DNA from: Pseudomonadaceae bacterium
GTDB lineage: Bacteria > Pseudomonadota > Gammaproteobacteria > Pseudomonadales > Pseudomonadaceae
Assembly: GCA_019747155.1 (NCBI GenBank)
Contig: JAIERD010000345.1
Location: 1-38,953 of the forward strand
Direction: 5' to 3'
DNA length: 38,953 bases
Below the pieces are notes generated by a model, which was not told the DNA's origin, did not search any database, and saw only the letters and a list, made by a program, of their open reading frames with translations. The translations under genes and the position numbers were made by a program. Within the stretch, counting starts at the first letter, position 1, and each line of letters starts with the position of its first letter. Of this stretch, positions 19,524 through 29,591 are shown one piece after another.

Positions 19524-20045
19524 GGCAGGCACTCTATTGAAGGTTGAAATTCGCCGTCGCAGGTCAAGCTGGAAGTCAGGCATACCAGGGTTTCAGCTGG
19601 TATTAGGCGTCTCAAGATGGGCGTTGAACGGTTTATCTTTGGCGATAAAGTCCGCGGCCGGCTCAACCGAACAACACCGCCTGCATCTGTTGTTGATGGC
19701 TATCCCTGCGGGATTGATTAATCACCCTAGCGCCGCGTTTGGTCGTGGCGAAAGCCTGCTGACATAAGCTCAGTTGCGCGCTAACTATACTTACCGAGAC
19801 TTTTTGCCCATCAATAAAAACATCCCTTACATACCTGAACACGACATGGGACCAATTAGCTCTGCTGCGTCGCCCCTGGTTTTGCCGGTGCGAATGACTG
19901 CCTGTCATTGGGCTGCTGCCCTTTTGCGCGATAGCCTAAATAGCCGCTAGAAAGCGCTTCGCGGTTTTCCACCCGGCATACCGTCAACGCCAACCCAGGT
20001 TAGATCCTTCGGCGCTCAGCGCTGGCCAAGTATCCGTATAAATAG

Positions 20046-20073
20046 TGCTAACGATTCTCATTTTAAATATAAT
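20046..20073 (+). promoter_or_regulatory. Fur-box-like sequence adjoining a TATAAT -10 element
   Basis: Reverse complement AAAATGAGAATCGTTAGC matches about 14 of 19 positions of GATAATGATAATCATTATC by hand alignment; TATAAT at 20068-20073. Confidence 0.55.
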
Positions 20074-20098
20074 CCCGGCCCTTTGACGGAGGTCGACC

Positions 20099-21190
20099 GT
20101 GGATGTTTTTTCGTTTATCTATGCCTTCCTGGTCGAGCCGGTCGCCAACCAGTTTGCTGGCACTTTCGATTTTAACGGCCGCTTTGGCCTGTTGTTTCTT
20201 GGCGTTTCATGCACCGTCGCCTATGGCCTTTTTCTCTGGCGCAAGCAGCGTGGGCTGACCGATGCCGGCTCGTTCTGGCAGTTTATCGGTGGCCGCCGGG
20301 TCAATTTCCATCCCTCGGCGCTGCTGGATTATCGCTACTACTTCGTGCGCGCCATCCTCAAGGTCGCTCTGGTGTTGCCCTTGGCCGGTTTGCTGGCCCC
20401 GTATATCTTCAACTCCGCCGATTACATCGCCTTTTTCACCGGTCTGTGGGGCGCCCGCCCGCCACTTGGGGAGAGCCTCGGGCTGGCTCTGCTGTACGGG
20501 TTGGGGCTGTTTTTGGTGCGTGATTTCAGCCATTACTGGATTCACCGGGCCTTTCATTGCCGCTGGTTGTGGGAGTTTCACAAGGTCCATCACTCGGCGC
20601 CCGTGCTGGTGCCGGCGACCGCCAGCCGGATTCACTTTGTCGAAAACCTGGCCGACAAGCTGGCGGCCAGCATTTGCGTCGGTGCCTACGCCGGGGTCTT
20701 CTGGTACGCCTGTGGCGGGCAGATCGGTGCTTACACGCTGTTTGGCGTGACCTATCTGGTGTTTATCTTCAACGCGCTGGCGGCGAACCTGCGCCACAGC
20801 CATGTCTGGCTGTCGTTCGGCGCGGTCACCGAGCATGTGCTGAACAGCCCGGCCCAGCACCAGATTCACCACAGTGATGCGCCCCGGCATTTCAATAAGA
20901 ATTTTGCGACCAACCTGTCCGTGTGGGACTGGATGTTCGGCACGCTCTACGTCACCAACGCAACACCGGAGCCGCTGCGCTTCGGCACCGGGGAGCGCGA
21001 TAGCGACAGTTACCTGACGCTCTATGGCCTGATCGTCAGGCCTTTTGTGCGCATCGCCGGCAAGATATCCCTGGCCAGACGCCGGCGGCAGGTGGCGCAT
21101 GGCCCACGTTTTGATTTGTCTCGAATTCGCCAGCAGCCGCAATTAAATGCCGGCGAAGAACAATCCCAGGCAACCCATTTGCGCACTTAA
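20099..21190 (+). CDS. sterol desaturase / fatty acid hydroxylase superfamily protein
   Basis: His-box motifs HYWIHRAFHCRWLWEFHKVHHS, HSHVW, HQIHHSD; GTG start with ACGGAGG upstream. Confidence 0.92.
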   Translation: MDVFSFIYAFLVEPVANQFAGTFDFNGRFGLLFLGVSCTVAYGLFLWRKQRGLTDAGSFWQFIGGRRVNFHPSALLDYRYYFVRAILKVALVLPLAGLLAPYIFNSADYIAFFTGLWGARPPLGESLGLALLYGLGLFLVRDFSHYWIHRAFHCRWLWEFHKVHHSAPVLVPATASRIHFVENLADKLAASICVGAYAGVFWYACGGQIGAYTLFGVTYLVFIFNALAANLRHSHVWLSFGAVTEHVLNSPAQHQIHHSDAPRHFNKNFATNLSVWDWMFGTLYVTNATPEPLRFGTGERDSDSYLTLYGLIVRPFVRIAGKISLARRRRQVAHGPRFDLSRIRQQPQLNAGEEQSQATHLRT

Positions 21191-21268
21191 CAGCCGGTGG
21201 GAAATGCTTCGCAGTTTCCCACCCTACGCCATCACGCGGTTCGCCAAGCCTTAACGCCAATCCCTTCT

Positions 21269-23956
21269 TTACTCAGCGCCTAAGGGTGCAAACAGCGCGC
21301 GCAGTTCATCTTCGCCGAGTTGCAGTTGACCCAATTCGGCGCTGTCAAGCAGGCCGCTGGCGAGGCGGGCTTTGCTCTGTTGCAGTTGCTGGATTTTCTC
21401 TTCCAGGCTGCCGCGAGCGATGAGTTTGTAGACGAACACTGGTTTGTCCTGACCGATGCGGTAGGCGCGGTCGCTGGCCTGGGCTTCGGTGGCGGGGTTC
21501 CACCAGGGGTCGAAGTGGATCACGGTGTCGGCGGCGGTGAGATTCAGGCCCGAGCCGCCGGCTTTCAGACTGATCAAGAACACCGAGGCGGCACCGGCCT
21601 GAAACTGCTGCACCGGGGTGCGCCGGTCGGTGGTGCTGCCAGTCAGTTTCAGATAGCTGATCTGCCGGGCCTTGAGCTCGGTCTCGATCAGGTTGAGCAT
21701 CGAGGTGAACTGCGAGAACAGCAGTACGCGGCGGCCTTCGGCGACCAGCTCGTCGAGCATTTCCAGCAGGGCGCTGAGTTTGCCCGAATCATGGCTGCTG
21801 AACGTGGCCGCCTCATCACCCAGCAGGCGCAGGTCGCAGCAGCATTGGCGCAACCGTAACAGCGCTTCGAGTATCACGATCTGGCTGCGGGCCAGGCCTT
21901 GGCGGGCGATTTCGGCGCGGACTTTCTGGTCCATGGCCAGGCGCAGGGTTTCGTAGCGATCGCGTTGTGCCGGGCTCAGTTCGACCCAGTGGGTGATCTC
22001 GGTTTTTGGCGGTAACTCTGGGGCGACTTGCTCCTTGGTGCGGCGCAGCAGGAAGGGTTTGATCCGCCCTTGCAAATGCACCAGGCGTTGCTGATTACCG
22101 AGTTTCTCGATCGGCGTGCGGTAGTGGCGGCTAAAGCTTTTGCTGTCGCCGAGCCAGCCGGGCATCAGCAGGTTAAACAGCGACCAGAGTTCGCCCAGGT
22201 GATTCTCCAGCGGCGTGCCGCTCAGGCACAGGCGTTGCCCGGCCTGCAGTTGGCCGGCGGCCAGCGCCGCTTTGCTGCGTGGGTTCTTGATGTTTTGCGC
22301 CTCATCCAGCACCAGCAGGCTAAAGGCTTGCGGGGCCAGCAGCGGCAGGTCGCGCGGCAGCAGGGCGTAAGTGCTGAGGATGATGTCGTGCTCGGCCATC
22401 TGCGCAAACAGTGCCCGGCGTTTGCTGCCGTACAGCGCCAAGACCTTGAGCTGCGGGGTGAAGCGCGCGGCTTCGTCCTGCCAGTTGGGGATCAGGCTGG
22501 TGGGCATGATGATCAGCGCCGGCTGGGTCAGGCGCCCGGCGTTTTTCTCGGTGAGGATATGCGCCAGGGTTTGCAATGTTTTGCCCAGGCCCATGTCGTC
22601 GGCTAGCACGCCACCGACCTGCAGCTCGCGCAGGCTTTGCATCCAGGCCAGGCCTTGCAACTGGTAGGGGCGCAGCTGGGCGAGCAAGCCATCGGGAGCT
22701 TGCTGGGTGTGGCTGGGCAGCTGTTGCAGGCGCTGGGCAAAACCGCGCAGGCGCTCGCCGCCTTGCCAGCTGAGCGCCGGGCCTTGGGCCAAGTCGTGCA
22801 GGCGGGCGGCGTCGGCGCGGGCCAGGCGCAGGTGTTTGTGGTCTTCGCCGGGGACGCTGGCGTGCTCCAGAAACAGTTCGCCGAGGTTGGCTAGTAGCGG
22901 CTTTAAACGGGCCAGCGGCAGCGCCACCCGTTGCTGGCGATGCGGCAGTTTGACCAGCAGCAGTTCTTCATCCGGGCGTTGCGTCAGGGCGCTGCCGTTG
23001 AGCAGCCAGGGCGTATGGCGGATGGCTTGCAAGAGAATCGGCAGCAGGCTGATGCGCTCACCTTCGACCTCGATGCCCAGCTCCAGGTCGAACCAGTCGA
23101 GGGTCGGTGCTTCCTCGACCTCGGCGTACCAGTCGTCAATCGTCAGCAAATTGAACTGAAATTCAGGCTGCATCTCGACCTGCCAGCCCTCGGCGCGCAG
23201 TTGCGGCAATTGTTGCTCGACAAAGCGCAGCCAGGCGGCGTCGCTGCCCAGCTCAAAGTGCTCGCCGGCATCGGCGGGAAGCGCTTCGCTTTGGCGCAGG
23301 GCGATCTGCAGGCCAGTCTGCTCCAAGCGTTGGCGCAGACGGCTCTCGGCACTGCCGTCGCGGATGATCCGCAGGTTGCTGCTCGGGCCTTGCCGCAGCA
23401 GCAGGTCTTTGGCCGGTTTGCCGAACGTGCGCACGCCTTGATAGTCGAAGGCCAGGGCGGCGCGGTGCAGGGTTTGCTCGTGCATGCGGCCTTTGCGCCC
23501 GTCAAAGTGCATGCGCACCTGGCTGCCGAGTACCAGCAGCGGCTGCGGTTGCAGGCCTTCCAGGCGTTGTTCGGTGATGGCCGGCCCGCTGTGGGCAGTG
23601 GCGCCGCCGGGGTTGGCGGCCAGCGTGCTGTTGAGGGTCGAGCGGGGCGCGGGCAGCCCGGCCTGTTGCTGCGCCTCAAGGGTCAGCAGGGCGGCGACCA
23701 CATGCTTGCAGTTGAACCTCACCGGGCAGCTGCAGCGGCCATCGACGCGCCAGCTGTCGGCTTGCGGATGCAGTTGAATATGCTGGCGATAAACCCGTCC
23801 AGCCGAGCCATCGCAGCAGGCCGCGAGGGTGCAGTTGTCCAGGCTCAGCAAGCGGCTGCGGGCTTGTTTGGCATAGCTCAAACCGCGCTGCAGATCGCCA
23901 CTGCCGATGGTCGCGCACCAGTCCGCCTGGCGCAGCTGGAGAATATCCAGGGCCAT
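21269..23956 (-). CDS. SNF2-family DEAD/DEAH-box helicase with N-terminal SWIM zinc finger
   Basis: CSCPVRFNCKHVVAALL SWIM motif; DDMGLGKTLQTLA, DEAQNIKNP, RAYRIGQDKPVFVYKLI. Confidence 0.95.
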   Translation of the reverse strand: MALDILQLRQADWCATIGSGDLQRGLSYAKQARSRLLSLDNCTLAACCDGSAGRVYRQHIQLHPQADSWRVDGRCSCPVRFNCKHVVAALLTLEAQQQAGLPAPRSTLNSTLAANPGGATAHSGPAITEQRLEGLQPQPLLVLGSQVRMHFDGRKGRMHEQTLHRAALAFDYQGVRTFGKPAKDLLLRQGPSSNLRIIRDGSAESRLRQRLEQTGLQIALRQSEALPADAGEHFELGSDAAWLRFVEQQLPQLRAEGWQVEMQPEFQFNLLTIDDWYAEVEEAPTLDWFDLELGIEVEGERISLLPILLQAIRHTPWLLNGSALTQRPDEELLLVKLPHRQQRVALPLARLKPLLANLGELFLEHASVPGEDHKHLRLARADAARLHDLAQGPALSWQGGERLRGFAQRLQQLPSHTQQAPDGLLAQLRPYQLQGLAWMQSLRELQVGGVLADDMGLGKTLQTLAHILTEKNAGRLTQPALIIMPTSLIPNWQDEAARFTPQLKVLALYGSKRRALFAQMAEHDIILSTYALLPRDLPLLAPQAFSLLVLDEAQNIKNPRSKAALAAGQLQAGQRLCLSGTPLENHLGELWSLFNLLMPGWLGDSKSFSRHYRTPIEKLGNQQRLVHLQGRIKPFLLRRTKEQVAPELPPKTEITHWVELSPAQRDRYETLRLAMDQKVRAEIARQGLARSQIVILEALLRLRQCCCDLRLLGDEAATFSSHDSGKLSALLEMLDELVAEGRRVLLFSQFTSMLNLIETELKARQISYLKLTGSTTDRRTPVQQFQAGAASVFLISLKAGGSGLNLTAADTVIHFDPWWNPATEAQASDRAYRIGQDKPVFVYKLIARGSLEEKIQQLQQSKARLASGLLDSAELGQLQLGEDELRALFAPLGAE

Positions 23957-24053
23957 CAGGGCTGCCTCATGGGAGCGTGCGAGAGTTTGCTCATGACACT
24001 GCTGGCTGGCTGCAAAGCCGTCAATATTGCCACAGCCACGGGGCGCGTGCGGT

Positions 24054-24926
24054 TTAACTGCCCAGCGTTAAACGATACTGCCCTGGCGTTGCCTGAAAGC
24101 TGGCGCGAAAGCGGTTGCTGAAGTGGCTGGCGCTGGCGAAGCCGCAGGCCAGGGCGATTTCGCCAACCGCCAGGCGGCTGTGTTGAAGTAGCTGGGCGCC
24201 GCGCTGCAGGCGGCGGCTGAGCACATAACGGTGCGGTGGCAGGCCGAAGCTGGCACTGAACATGCGGGCGAAGTGGTAGGGCGACAAGGCCACCGATTGC
24301 GCCAGCTGCTCGATGCTCAGCGGCTGCTCAAGGTGCTGCTCGATGTAGTCGATCAGGCCCTTGCGCTGGTGCGCCGCCAGGCCGCCTTTCACCTGCAGGT
24401 CAAAGCGCCGGCCGCTGTGGCTGAGCAGGCTGTGGTCGAGTATGGCGTTGGCCAGGCTGGAGCACAGCAGGCGCTCGGCCGGTTCGTTCCAGTCCAGCTG
24501 GGTGAGCGCACGAAACCGCGCGCTTTGCAGCGGCTCGTCGATAAAAGTGCGCTCGCGCAGCTGCAATTCGCGGGGCTCTTTGTCGAGCAAGCGCAGCGCG
24601 CTGAGGGCGAACTGCTCAACATCAAAATACAGGTGCATAAAGCGCAGCTCGCCGTTCACCACCCAGGCCGATTGGTGTTCGGCGGGCAGGATGCAGAGCT
24701 TGTCGGGAGCGCCTTTAAGGCTCGGTTGATCACGCCTGAAAGTGCCCAAGCCGCCACCCAGATAACAGCCGATGGTGTGATGGCCGGGGGTGCTGTAGCC
24801 GGTGGCGTCGTGGGCGTTGGACCAGATGGCTGCGGCAATTCCATCACCCATGGCCGCGCTGCGCTCGAGCTGGGCGCGCGAACGGCTGAGGGTTTGGAAC
24901 ACTTGGTAGTCGGCAAGCTCGGGCAT
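24054..24926 (-). CDS. AraC-family transcriptional regulator
   Basis: C-terminal double HTH: LAQSVALSPYHFARMFSASFGLPPHRYVLSRRLQRG...IALACGFASASHFSNRFRASFQATPGQYR; start refined to MPELADYQ. Confidence 0.93.
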   Translation of the reverse strand: MPELADYQVFQTLSRSRAQLERSAAMGDGIAAAIWSNAHDATGYSTPGHHTIGCYLGGGLGTFRRDQPSLKGAPDKLCILPAEHQSAWVVNGELRFMHLYFDVEQFALSALRLLDKEPRELQLRERTFIDEPLQSARFRALTQLDWNEPAERLLCSSLANAILDHSLLSHSGRRFDLQVKGGLAAHQRKGLIDYIEQHLEQPLSIEQLAQSVALSPYHFARMFSASFGLPPHRYVLSRRLQRGAQLLQHSRLAVGEIALACGFASASHFSNRFRASFQATPGQYRLTLGS

Positions 24927-25061
24927 GCGGGCTCCTCTTGCTGTCCATGCTACCCCGTCAATCCACAGCTGCCAGCCCAGGGCGCTAAATAAGCGCAAGT
25001 TTATGCAAGTGCCCGGCAAGCGGCCGGGCCAGACTGGCTTCCTGTGTTAGGGAGCCTGAGC

Positions 25062-25958
25062 ATGAACTTGTTTTTGTATGTGCTGACCGTACTGATCTGG
25101 GGCACCACCTGGATCGCCATCAAACTGCAAATTGGCCAGGTAGCCCTGGCCGCGTCCATCACCTATCGCTTTGCTCTGGCGGCGTTGGTGTTGTTTGTCG
25201 TGCTGTTGCTGAGCCGGCGTTTGCAGCGCCTCGACCGCCGCGCGCAACTGCTGTGCATGGCCCAGGGTTTGTGCCTGTTCAGCTTGAATTTTTTGTGTTT
25301 CTACACCGCCAGCCAGTGGATTCCCAGCGGTCTGATCGCCGTGGTGTTTTCCACCGCGACCCTGTGGAATGCCCTGAGTGCGCGCCTGGTGTTTCGCCGA
25401 CAGTTGGCGGCCAATGTGCTGGCCGGCGGCGGCTTGGGGCTGCTGGGGTTGGCCCTGTTGTTTTGGCCGGAGCTGGCGGGTCACAGCGCCAGCCCTGAAA
25501 CCTGGCTGGGCTTGGCCCTGGCGCTGCTCGGCACCCTGTGTTTTGCCGCCGGTAATCTGCTCTCCAGCCTGCAGCAACAGGCCGGTTTTCGACCGCTGAG
25601 CACCAACGCCTGGGGCATGTTCTACGGCGCATTGCTACTCGGCGGTTATTGCCTGGTCAGTGGCACGCCGCTGAACTTTGAGTGGAATCAGCGCTACGTC
25701 GGCTCGCTGTTGTACCTGGCAATTCCCGGTTCGGTGATTGGCTTTACCGCCTACCTGACCCTGGTCGGTCGCCTCGGCCAGGAACGCGCCGCCTATTGCA
25801 CCGTGCTGTTCCCGCTGGTGGCGCTGAATATCTCGGCAGTGCTGGAAGGCTATCAATGGACGCCGCTGGCGTTGGGCGGGCTGGTGCTGGTGATGCTGGG
25901 GAATCTGCTGGTGTTTCGTAAGCCCAAGAATCTGTCCAAGGTCTACTACGCTCGGTGA
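25062..25958 (+). CDS. EamA/DMT-family transporter
   Basis: Two EamA repeats, MNLFLYVLTVLIWGTTWIAIK; divergent from the AraC gene. Confidence 0.93.
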   Translation: MNLFLYVLTVLIWGTTWIAIKLQIGQVALAASITYRFALAALVLFVVLLLSRRLQRLDRRAQLLCMAQGLCLFSLNFLCFYTASQWIPSGLIAVVFSTATLWNALSARLVFRRQLAANVLAGGGLGLLGLALLFWPELAGHSASPETWLGLALALLGTLCFAAGNLLSSLQQQAGFRPLSTNAWGMFYGALLLGGYCLVSGTPLNFEWNQRYVGSLLYLAIPGSVIGFTAYLTLVGRLGQERAAYCTVLFPLVALNISAVLEGYQWTPLALGGLVLVMLGNLLVFRKPKNLSKVYYAR

Positions 25959-26048
25959 TGCTGGGTTCAAGGTGGCTCTATCCGGCGCGTGTTGCAAAGG
26001 ACGTAACTTCTCGAGAAAGGGTTAGCCTTGACACGAGTGTTCTCTGCA

Positions 26049-26147
26049 CTGGCCAATCGCGGATAAATCCGCTCCTACAGGGTTGGCCAGCCGATGATAT
26101 TTCTCCTGGCGCCGGGTTTGTGTAGGAGCGGATTTATCCGCGAAGCA
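26049..26147. repeat. REPIN copy 1 (inverted REP doublet; units 26058-26079 and 26121-26142)
   Basis: CGCGGATAAATCCGCTCCTACA ... TGTAGGAGCGGATTTATCCGCG. Confidence 0.95.
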
Positions 26148-26221
26148 AGCGTCAGTACACGGACAGTCGTGCAGGGACACAACCGTTGTTTTTCCCATAT
26201 ACATCCGAGAGCGGTGCGGAC

Positions 26222-26247
26222 GTAGGGTGGGCTTTAGCCCACCCTAC
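26222..26247. repeat. perfect palindrome GTAGGGTGGGCTTTAGCCCACCCTAC
   Basis: 12-bp arms; recurs in variant forms at 29692, 36050 and 37771. Confidence 0.9.
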
Positions 26248-26292
26248 AAAAACGCAGCACAAACTGTTTGCGGCACCCGTCCGACCGGGTAT

Positions 26293-29200
26293 TCAAGCTG
26301 TTTGTGCCAACAGCTGGTTGGCGTAGTCCTGCGCCGGTAGCGGTCGGGAGAAGTAGTAGCCCTGCAGCTCATCGCACGCCAGGCGGTGCAGCAGTTCGGC
26401 CTGTTCGCAGGTTTCCACCCCTTCGGCGATGACCGATAAGTTCAGGCTGTGGCCGATGCCGATGATGGCGCTGACCAGCGGTGCGTCGTGGTCGGCGGCG
26501 CTGAGTTTGCTGATAAAGGAGCGGTCAATCTTCAGCTGATCGACCGGGAAACGGTGCAGATAAGACAGCGACGAGTAGCCGGTGCCAAAGTCGTCCAGGC
26601 TGATTTTAATGCCCAGCTGGCGCAGACCAATCAGGTTCAGGTAGACGGTTTCGCTCTCTTGCAGCAGCAGGCCTTCGGTGACCTCCAGTTGCAGTAACTG
26701 GGCCGGCAGCGCGAACTCTTCGAGCAGGGCTTGGACTTCTTGCAGCAGCAGCTCCCGGCCAAAATGCCCGGACGACAAATTGACCGCCACCGGCAGCGCC
26801 GGCACCTCGGCGTCCAGCCACTGGCGCAGTTGGCCGCAGGCTTGGCGCAGCACGTATTGGTCGATGCCCAGCATCAGGTTGCGCTGCTCGGCAAAGGGGA
26901 TGAATTTATCCGGCGGCACCTGCCCCTGGCCTTCGCGGTTCCAGCGGATCAACGCTTCGGCGCCGATAATGCGTTGGCTGGTGGCGCACACCTTGGGTTG
27001 GTAATACAGCTCGAACTCCTGTTGTTCGATGGCGTGGCGCAGCGCCACTTCCAGGCGCATGACCTCGGCGGCAATCTCGCCCATGTCGGCGGTGTAGCAC
27101 TGATAGTTGTTACGCCCGCGCGCCTTGGCGCGGTACATGGCGATATCGGCATTGCGCAGCAGGGTCTCGGCGTCGAGACCGTCGTCGGGGTACAGGCTGA
27201 TGCCGATGCTCGGGCTGATGGTGAAGCTGGCGTCCTGAATGTGCAGGGTGTCGGCCAGGGCCTGGATGATCTTGTCGGCGACCAGAATGGCCGATTCGCA
27301 GCCCTCAACGTGCGGCAGCAGCAAGACAAACTCATCACCGCCCAGGCGCGCCACGGTGTCGGATTTACGCACCAGGCTTTGCAGGGTACTGCCGACAAAC
27401 TGCAACAGCTCATCGCCGACGCTGTGGCCGAGGGTGTCGTTGATTTGCTTGAAGTGGTCGAGGTCAATAAACAGCAGCGCGCTCATCTGCGACTTACGCG
27501 CATTGCTCAACAGCGCCTGTTGCAAACGGTCGGTCAACAGCATGCGGTTGGCCAGCCCGGTGAGCGAGTCGTGGGTGGCCATGTGTAAAATCCGTTGTTC
27601 GGCCAGTTTGCGTTCGGTGATGTCGACCTGTACCCCCGTCAGGCGTGTCGGCTGGCCATTTTTATCCGCAGCAATATGGCAAATGCACGACAGGTAATGC
27701 ACCTCGCCATTGTCCCAGGTCAGGCCGTATTCAATTTCATAGCGCGCCTCGGGGCCGTAAATGCCTTCGCGAAACGCACGCATCATCCGCTCGCGATCGT
27801 CGCTGATGACCATGCTTAACCAGGTTTGCTCCGAGGCTTTGATGCTGAAAGGGGCCAGGCCATAGAGGCGAAAAGTCTGCGCGTCCCAGTAGGCTTTTTG
27901 GGTGTTCAGGTCGTACTCCCAAACCCCTAAGCCGGCGACCTCGGTAGCAATCGAGAGGCGATCGGATAAACGCAAACGCGCGGCCTCGGCGGCTTGGCGG
28001 TGTTGGATCTCCAGCTCCAGTTCATCGGCGCGGGCGGTGAGGGCTAAATCGCGGGCGCGGAGTTTTGCCACCATGTGGGCAAAGCTGTTGGCTAATTCGC
28101 CCAGCTCATCTTGACGCTTGCGGGGTAATTTAACGTTTAGTTCGCCGGCGGCAATTGACTGCACGGCGCTCTGTAACAAGCCCAATGGCTTGGCCACTTG
28201 GCGGCGAATAATCCAGGCCAGCAGCAACAGTTCAATGGCCAGCCCGACCAGCCCTGCGAGTAAAATTGCCCCGGCCGAAGCAAAGGCTTTTTTGGCCAGT
28301 TCGGCCTTGGGGTAAACGCTGATCGAGTACCAGTTTGGGCCCTGGATGCGGCCGATGCCTAAGTAGTAATCACCGTCGCTGGACTCCGCCACGGAGGGCC
28401 AGCTGGTGCTGGCGTAGGCCAGTTTTGCCGCGTCGTGCAGCAGTGGGTCGGCGAGCTTTTCAAGTTGCAGGCTGCCTTCGGAACTGTGGATTTTCTCCAT
28501 CAGCTGCGGGTGCACCAGCAGGCGATTTTTCTCGTCGATGATCAGGTTGTAACTGCCGTTGCTCTGCTGCTCGCTGGTGCGCTTTACCAGCGCTTCAATC
28601 GAGATGTCTTGCGAGACAGTGCCGACCCACTGACCGTCCTGATCGGCTGGGGTGATGGTGGAAAGCATCCAGATCGCGGCTTTATCGTCGAAATACACCT
28701 CGGTCCAGCTATTTAAGCGTTGCGGATTATTCTCTGGGGAGGAGTTGCGCACCGGTGGGTAATCAAAGTTATTGGTGTTGCTGTTGGACTCCTGGCCCCA
28801 ATTGACCGAGGGCGAGTACATGATCAGAGCGATGCCCGGCAGGTCGATATAGGCAGAGTAATAGCGCAGGGTCATCGGCGCGCCCCATTCGCGCAGCAGC
28901 TTGAAGGCCACCAGCACCTGGCGGCGAATCTCGGTGGTCAGCGTCACTTGGCTGCGGATGTAAATCGAGGGCAGATGCTGGTAGTCGTCGAGTTCCGGGC
29001 GGACCCGAATCAGCCCGTCGGGGTAGCGCACAAACCAATGCTCAAACTCGGCTTGTGGGTCTTGCTCGGCGGTTTGCTTGAGGCGCAACAGGTATTCGTC
29101 GCGCAATAAATAGGTGTTTTGCTGGGCTTGTACGAAGGTCTCGGAGTCCAGCGCGGTGCGCGCCGAGACTTGATTGCTCAGCGCCTCCAGGGCCTGTTTG

Positions 29201-29331
29201 CGCATACTGCTGATGCTGTACTCGTAGCTCAGCAAGGTGACCGCAATGATCGCCAGGGCAATCACCAGGCCGATCTGCACCTGAATGCGACGGGCCAGGC
29301 TCATGGAGCTGCGGTTAAGAAACTTCGGCAT
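26293..29331 (-). CDS. membrane-bound sensor with HAMP, PAS, GGDEF and EAL domains (c-di-GMP turnover)
   Basis: Start refined to MPKFLNRSSMS; TM helices, RKSDTVARLGGDEF (RxxD I-site and GGDEF), EALIRW, DDFGTGYSSLSYLHRFPVDQLKIDRSFI, AEGVET. Confidence 0.95.
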   Translation of the reverse strand: MPKFLNRSSMSLARRIQVQIGLVIALAIIAVTLLSYEYSISSMRKQALEALSNQVSARTALDSETFVQAQQNTYLLRDEYLLRLKQTAEQDPQAEFEHWFVRYPDGLIRVRPELDDYQHLPSIYIRSQVTLTTEIRRQVLVAFKLLREWGAPMTLRYYSAYIDLPGIALIMYSPSVNWGQESNSNTNNFDYPPVRNSSPENNPQRLNSWTEVYFDDKAAIWMLSTITPADQDGQWVGTVSQDISIEALVKRTSEQQSNGSYNLIIDEKNRLLVHPQLMEKIHSSEGSLQLEKLADPLLHDAAKLAYASTSWPSVAESSDGDYYLGIGRIQGPNWYSISVYPKAELAKKAFASAGAILLAGLVGLAIELLLLAWIIRRQVAKPLGLLQSAVQSIAAGELNVKLPRKRQDELGELANSFAHMVAKLRARDLALTARADELELEIQHRQAAEAARLRLSDRLSIATEVAGLGVWEYDLNTQKAYWDAQTFRLYGLAPFSIKASEQTWLSMVISDDRERMMRAFREGIYGPEARYEIEYGLTWDNGEVHYLSCICHIAADKNGQPTRLTGVQVDITERKLAEQRILHMATHDSLTGLANRMLLTDRLQQALLSNARKSQMSALLFIDLDHFKQINDTLGHSVGDELLQFVGSTLQSLVRKSDTVARLGGDEFVLLLPHVEGCESAILVADKIIQALADTLHIQDASFTISPSIGISLYPDDGLDAETLLRNADIAMYRAKARGRNNYQCYTADMGEIAAEVMRLEVALRHAIEQQEFELYYQPKVCATSQRIIGAEALIRWNREGQGQVPPDKFIPFAEQRNLMLGIDQYVLRQACGQLRQWLDAEVPALPVAVNLSSGHFGRELLLQEVQALLEEFALPAQLLQLEVTEGLLLQESETVYLNLIGLRQLGIKISLDDFGTGYSSLSYLHRFPVDQLKIDRSFISKLSAADHDAPLVSAIIGIGHSLNLSVIAEGVETCEQAELLHRLACDELQGYYFSRPLPAQDYANQLLAQTA

Positions 29332-29591
29332 GCAAGGCGTCTCAGAGCGGTCAGTAATGAGCGGGCAAGTTGCTTGCCGCTGTCGGTAACTTAGCAGAGA
29401 TCGGGCCAATCTGTGTATGGGCCCAGGGTTGGTGCGTACTGCGCCTCGGTTATGACGATGGGAAATCAGAATAGGCCATGCGCTCGTTAACTGTTGCAAA
29501 AGGCTGGTTCCAAAGCCTTTGGTTTCTGAGCCAGATGAGTATGGGAAAAGCACCGGTTGTGGCCCGGCAGGATTATCAGCGTGCTCGCGCG

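Noticed and set aside
19663-19908. 81-aa minus-strand ORF upstream of the MFS gene
   Set aside because: No recognisable domain and biased composition; not supported as a gene.
20207-21142. 311-aa minus-strand ORF antisense to the hydroxylase gene
   Set aside because: The opposite strand carries all His-box motifs; no recognisable protein on this strand.
22931-24121. 396-aa plus-strand ORF antisense to the SNF2 helicase
   Set aside because: Shadow ORF in GC-rich coding DNA; low-complexity Ala/Gln/Leu-rich translation and no family motif, while the minus-strand helicase has all expected motifs.
26049-26250. Short repeats considered as a CRISPR array
   Set aside because: Repeats are inverted REP units with only two copies and no regular spacers; no cas genes in the window.
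29505-29530. CCAAAGCCTTTGG palindrome upstream of the GGDEF-EAL gene as a regulator site
   Set aside because: Short palindrome with no matching known consensus or second copy; insufficient support.
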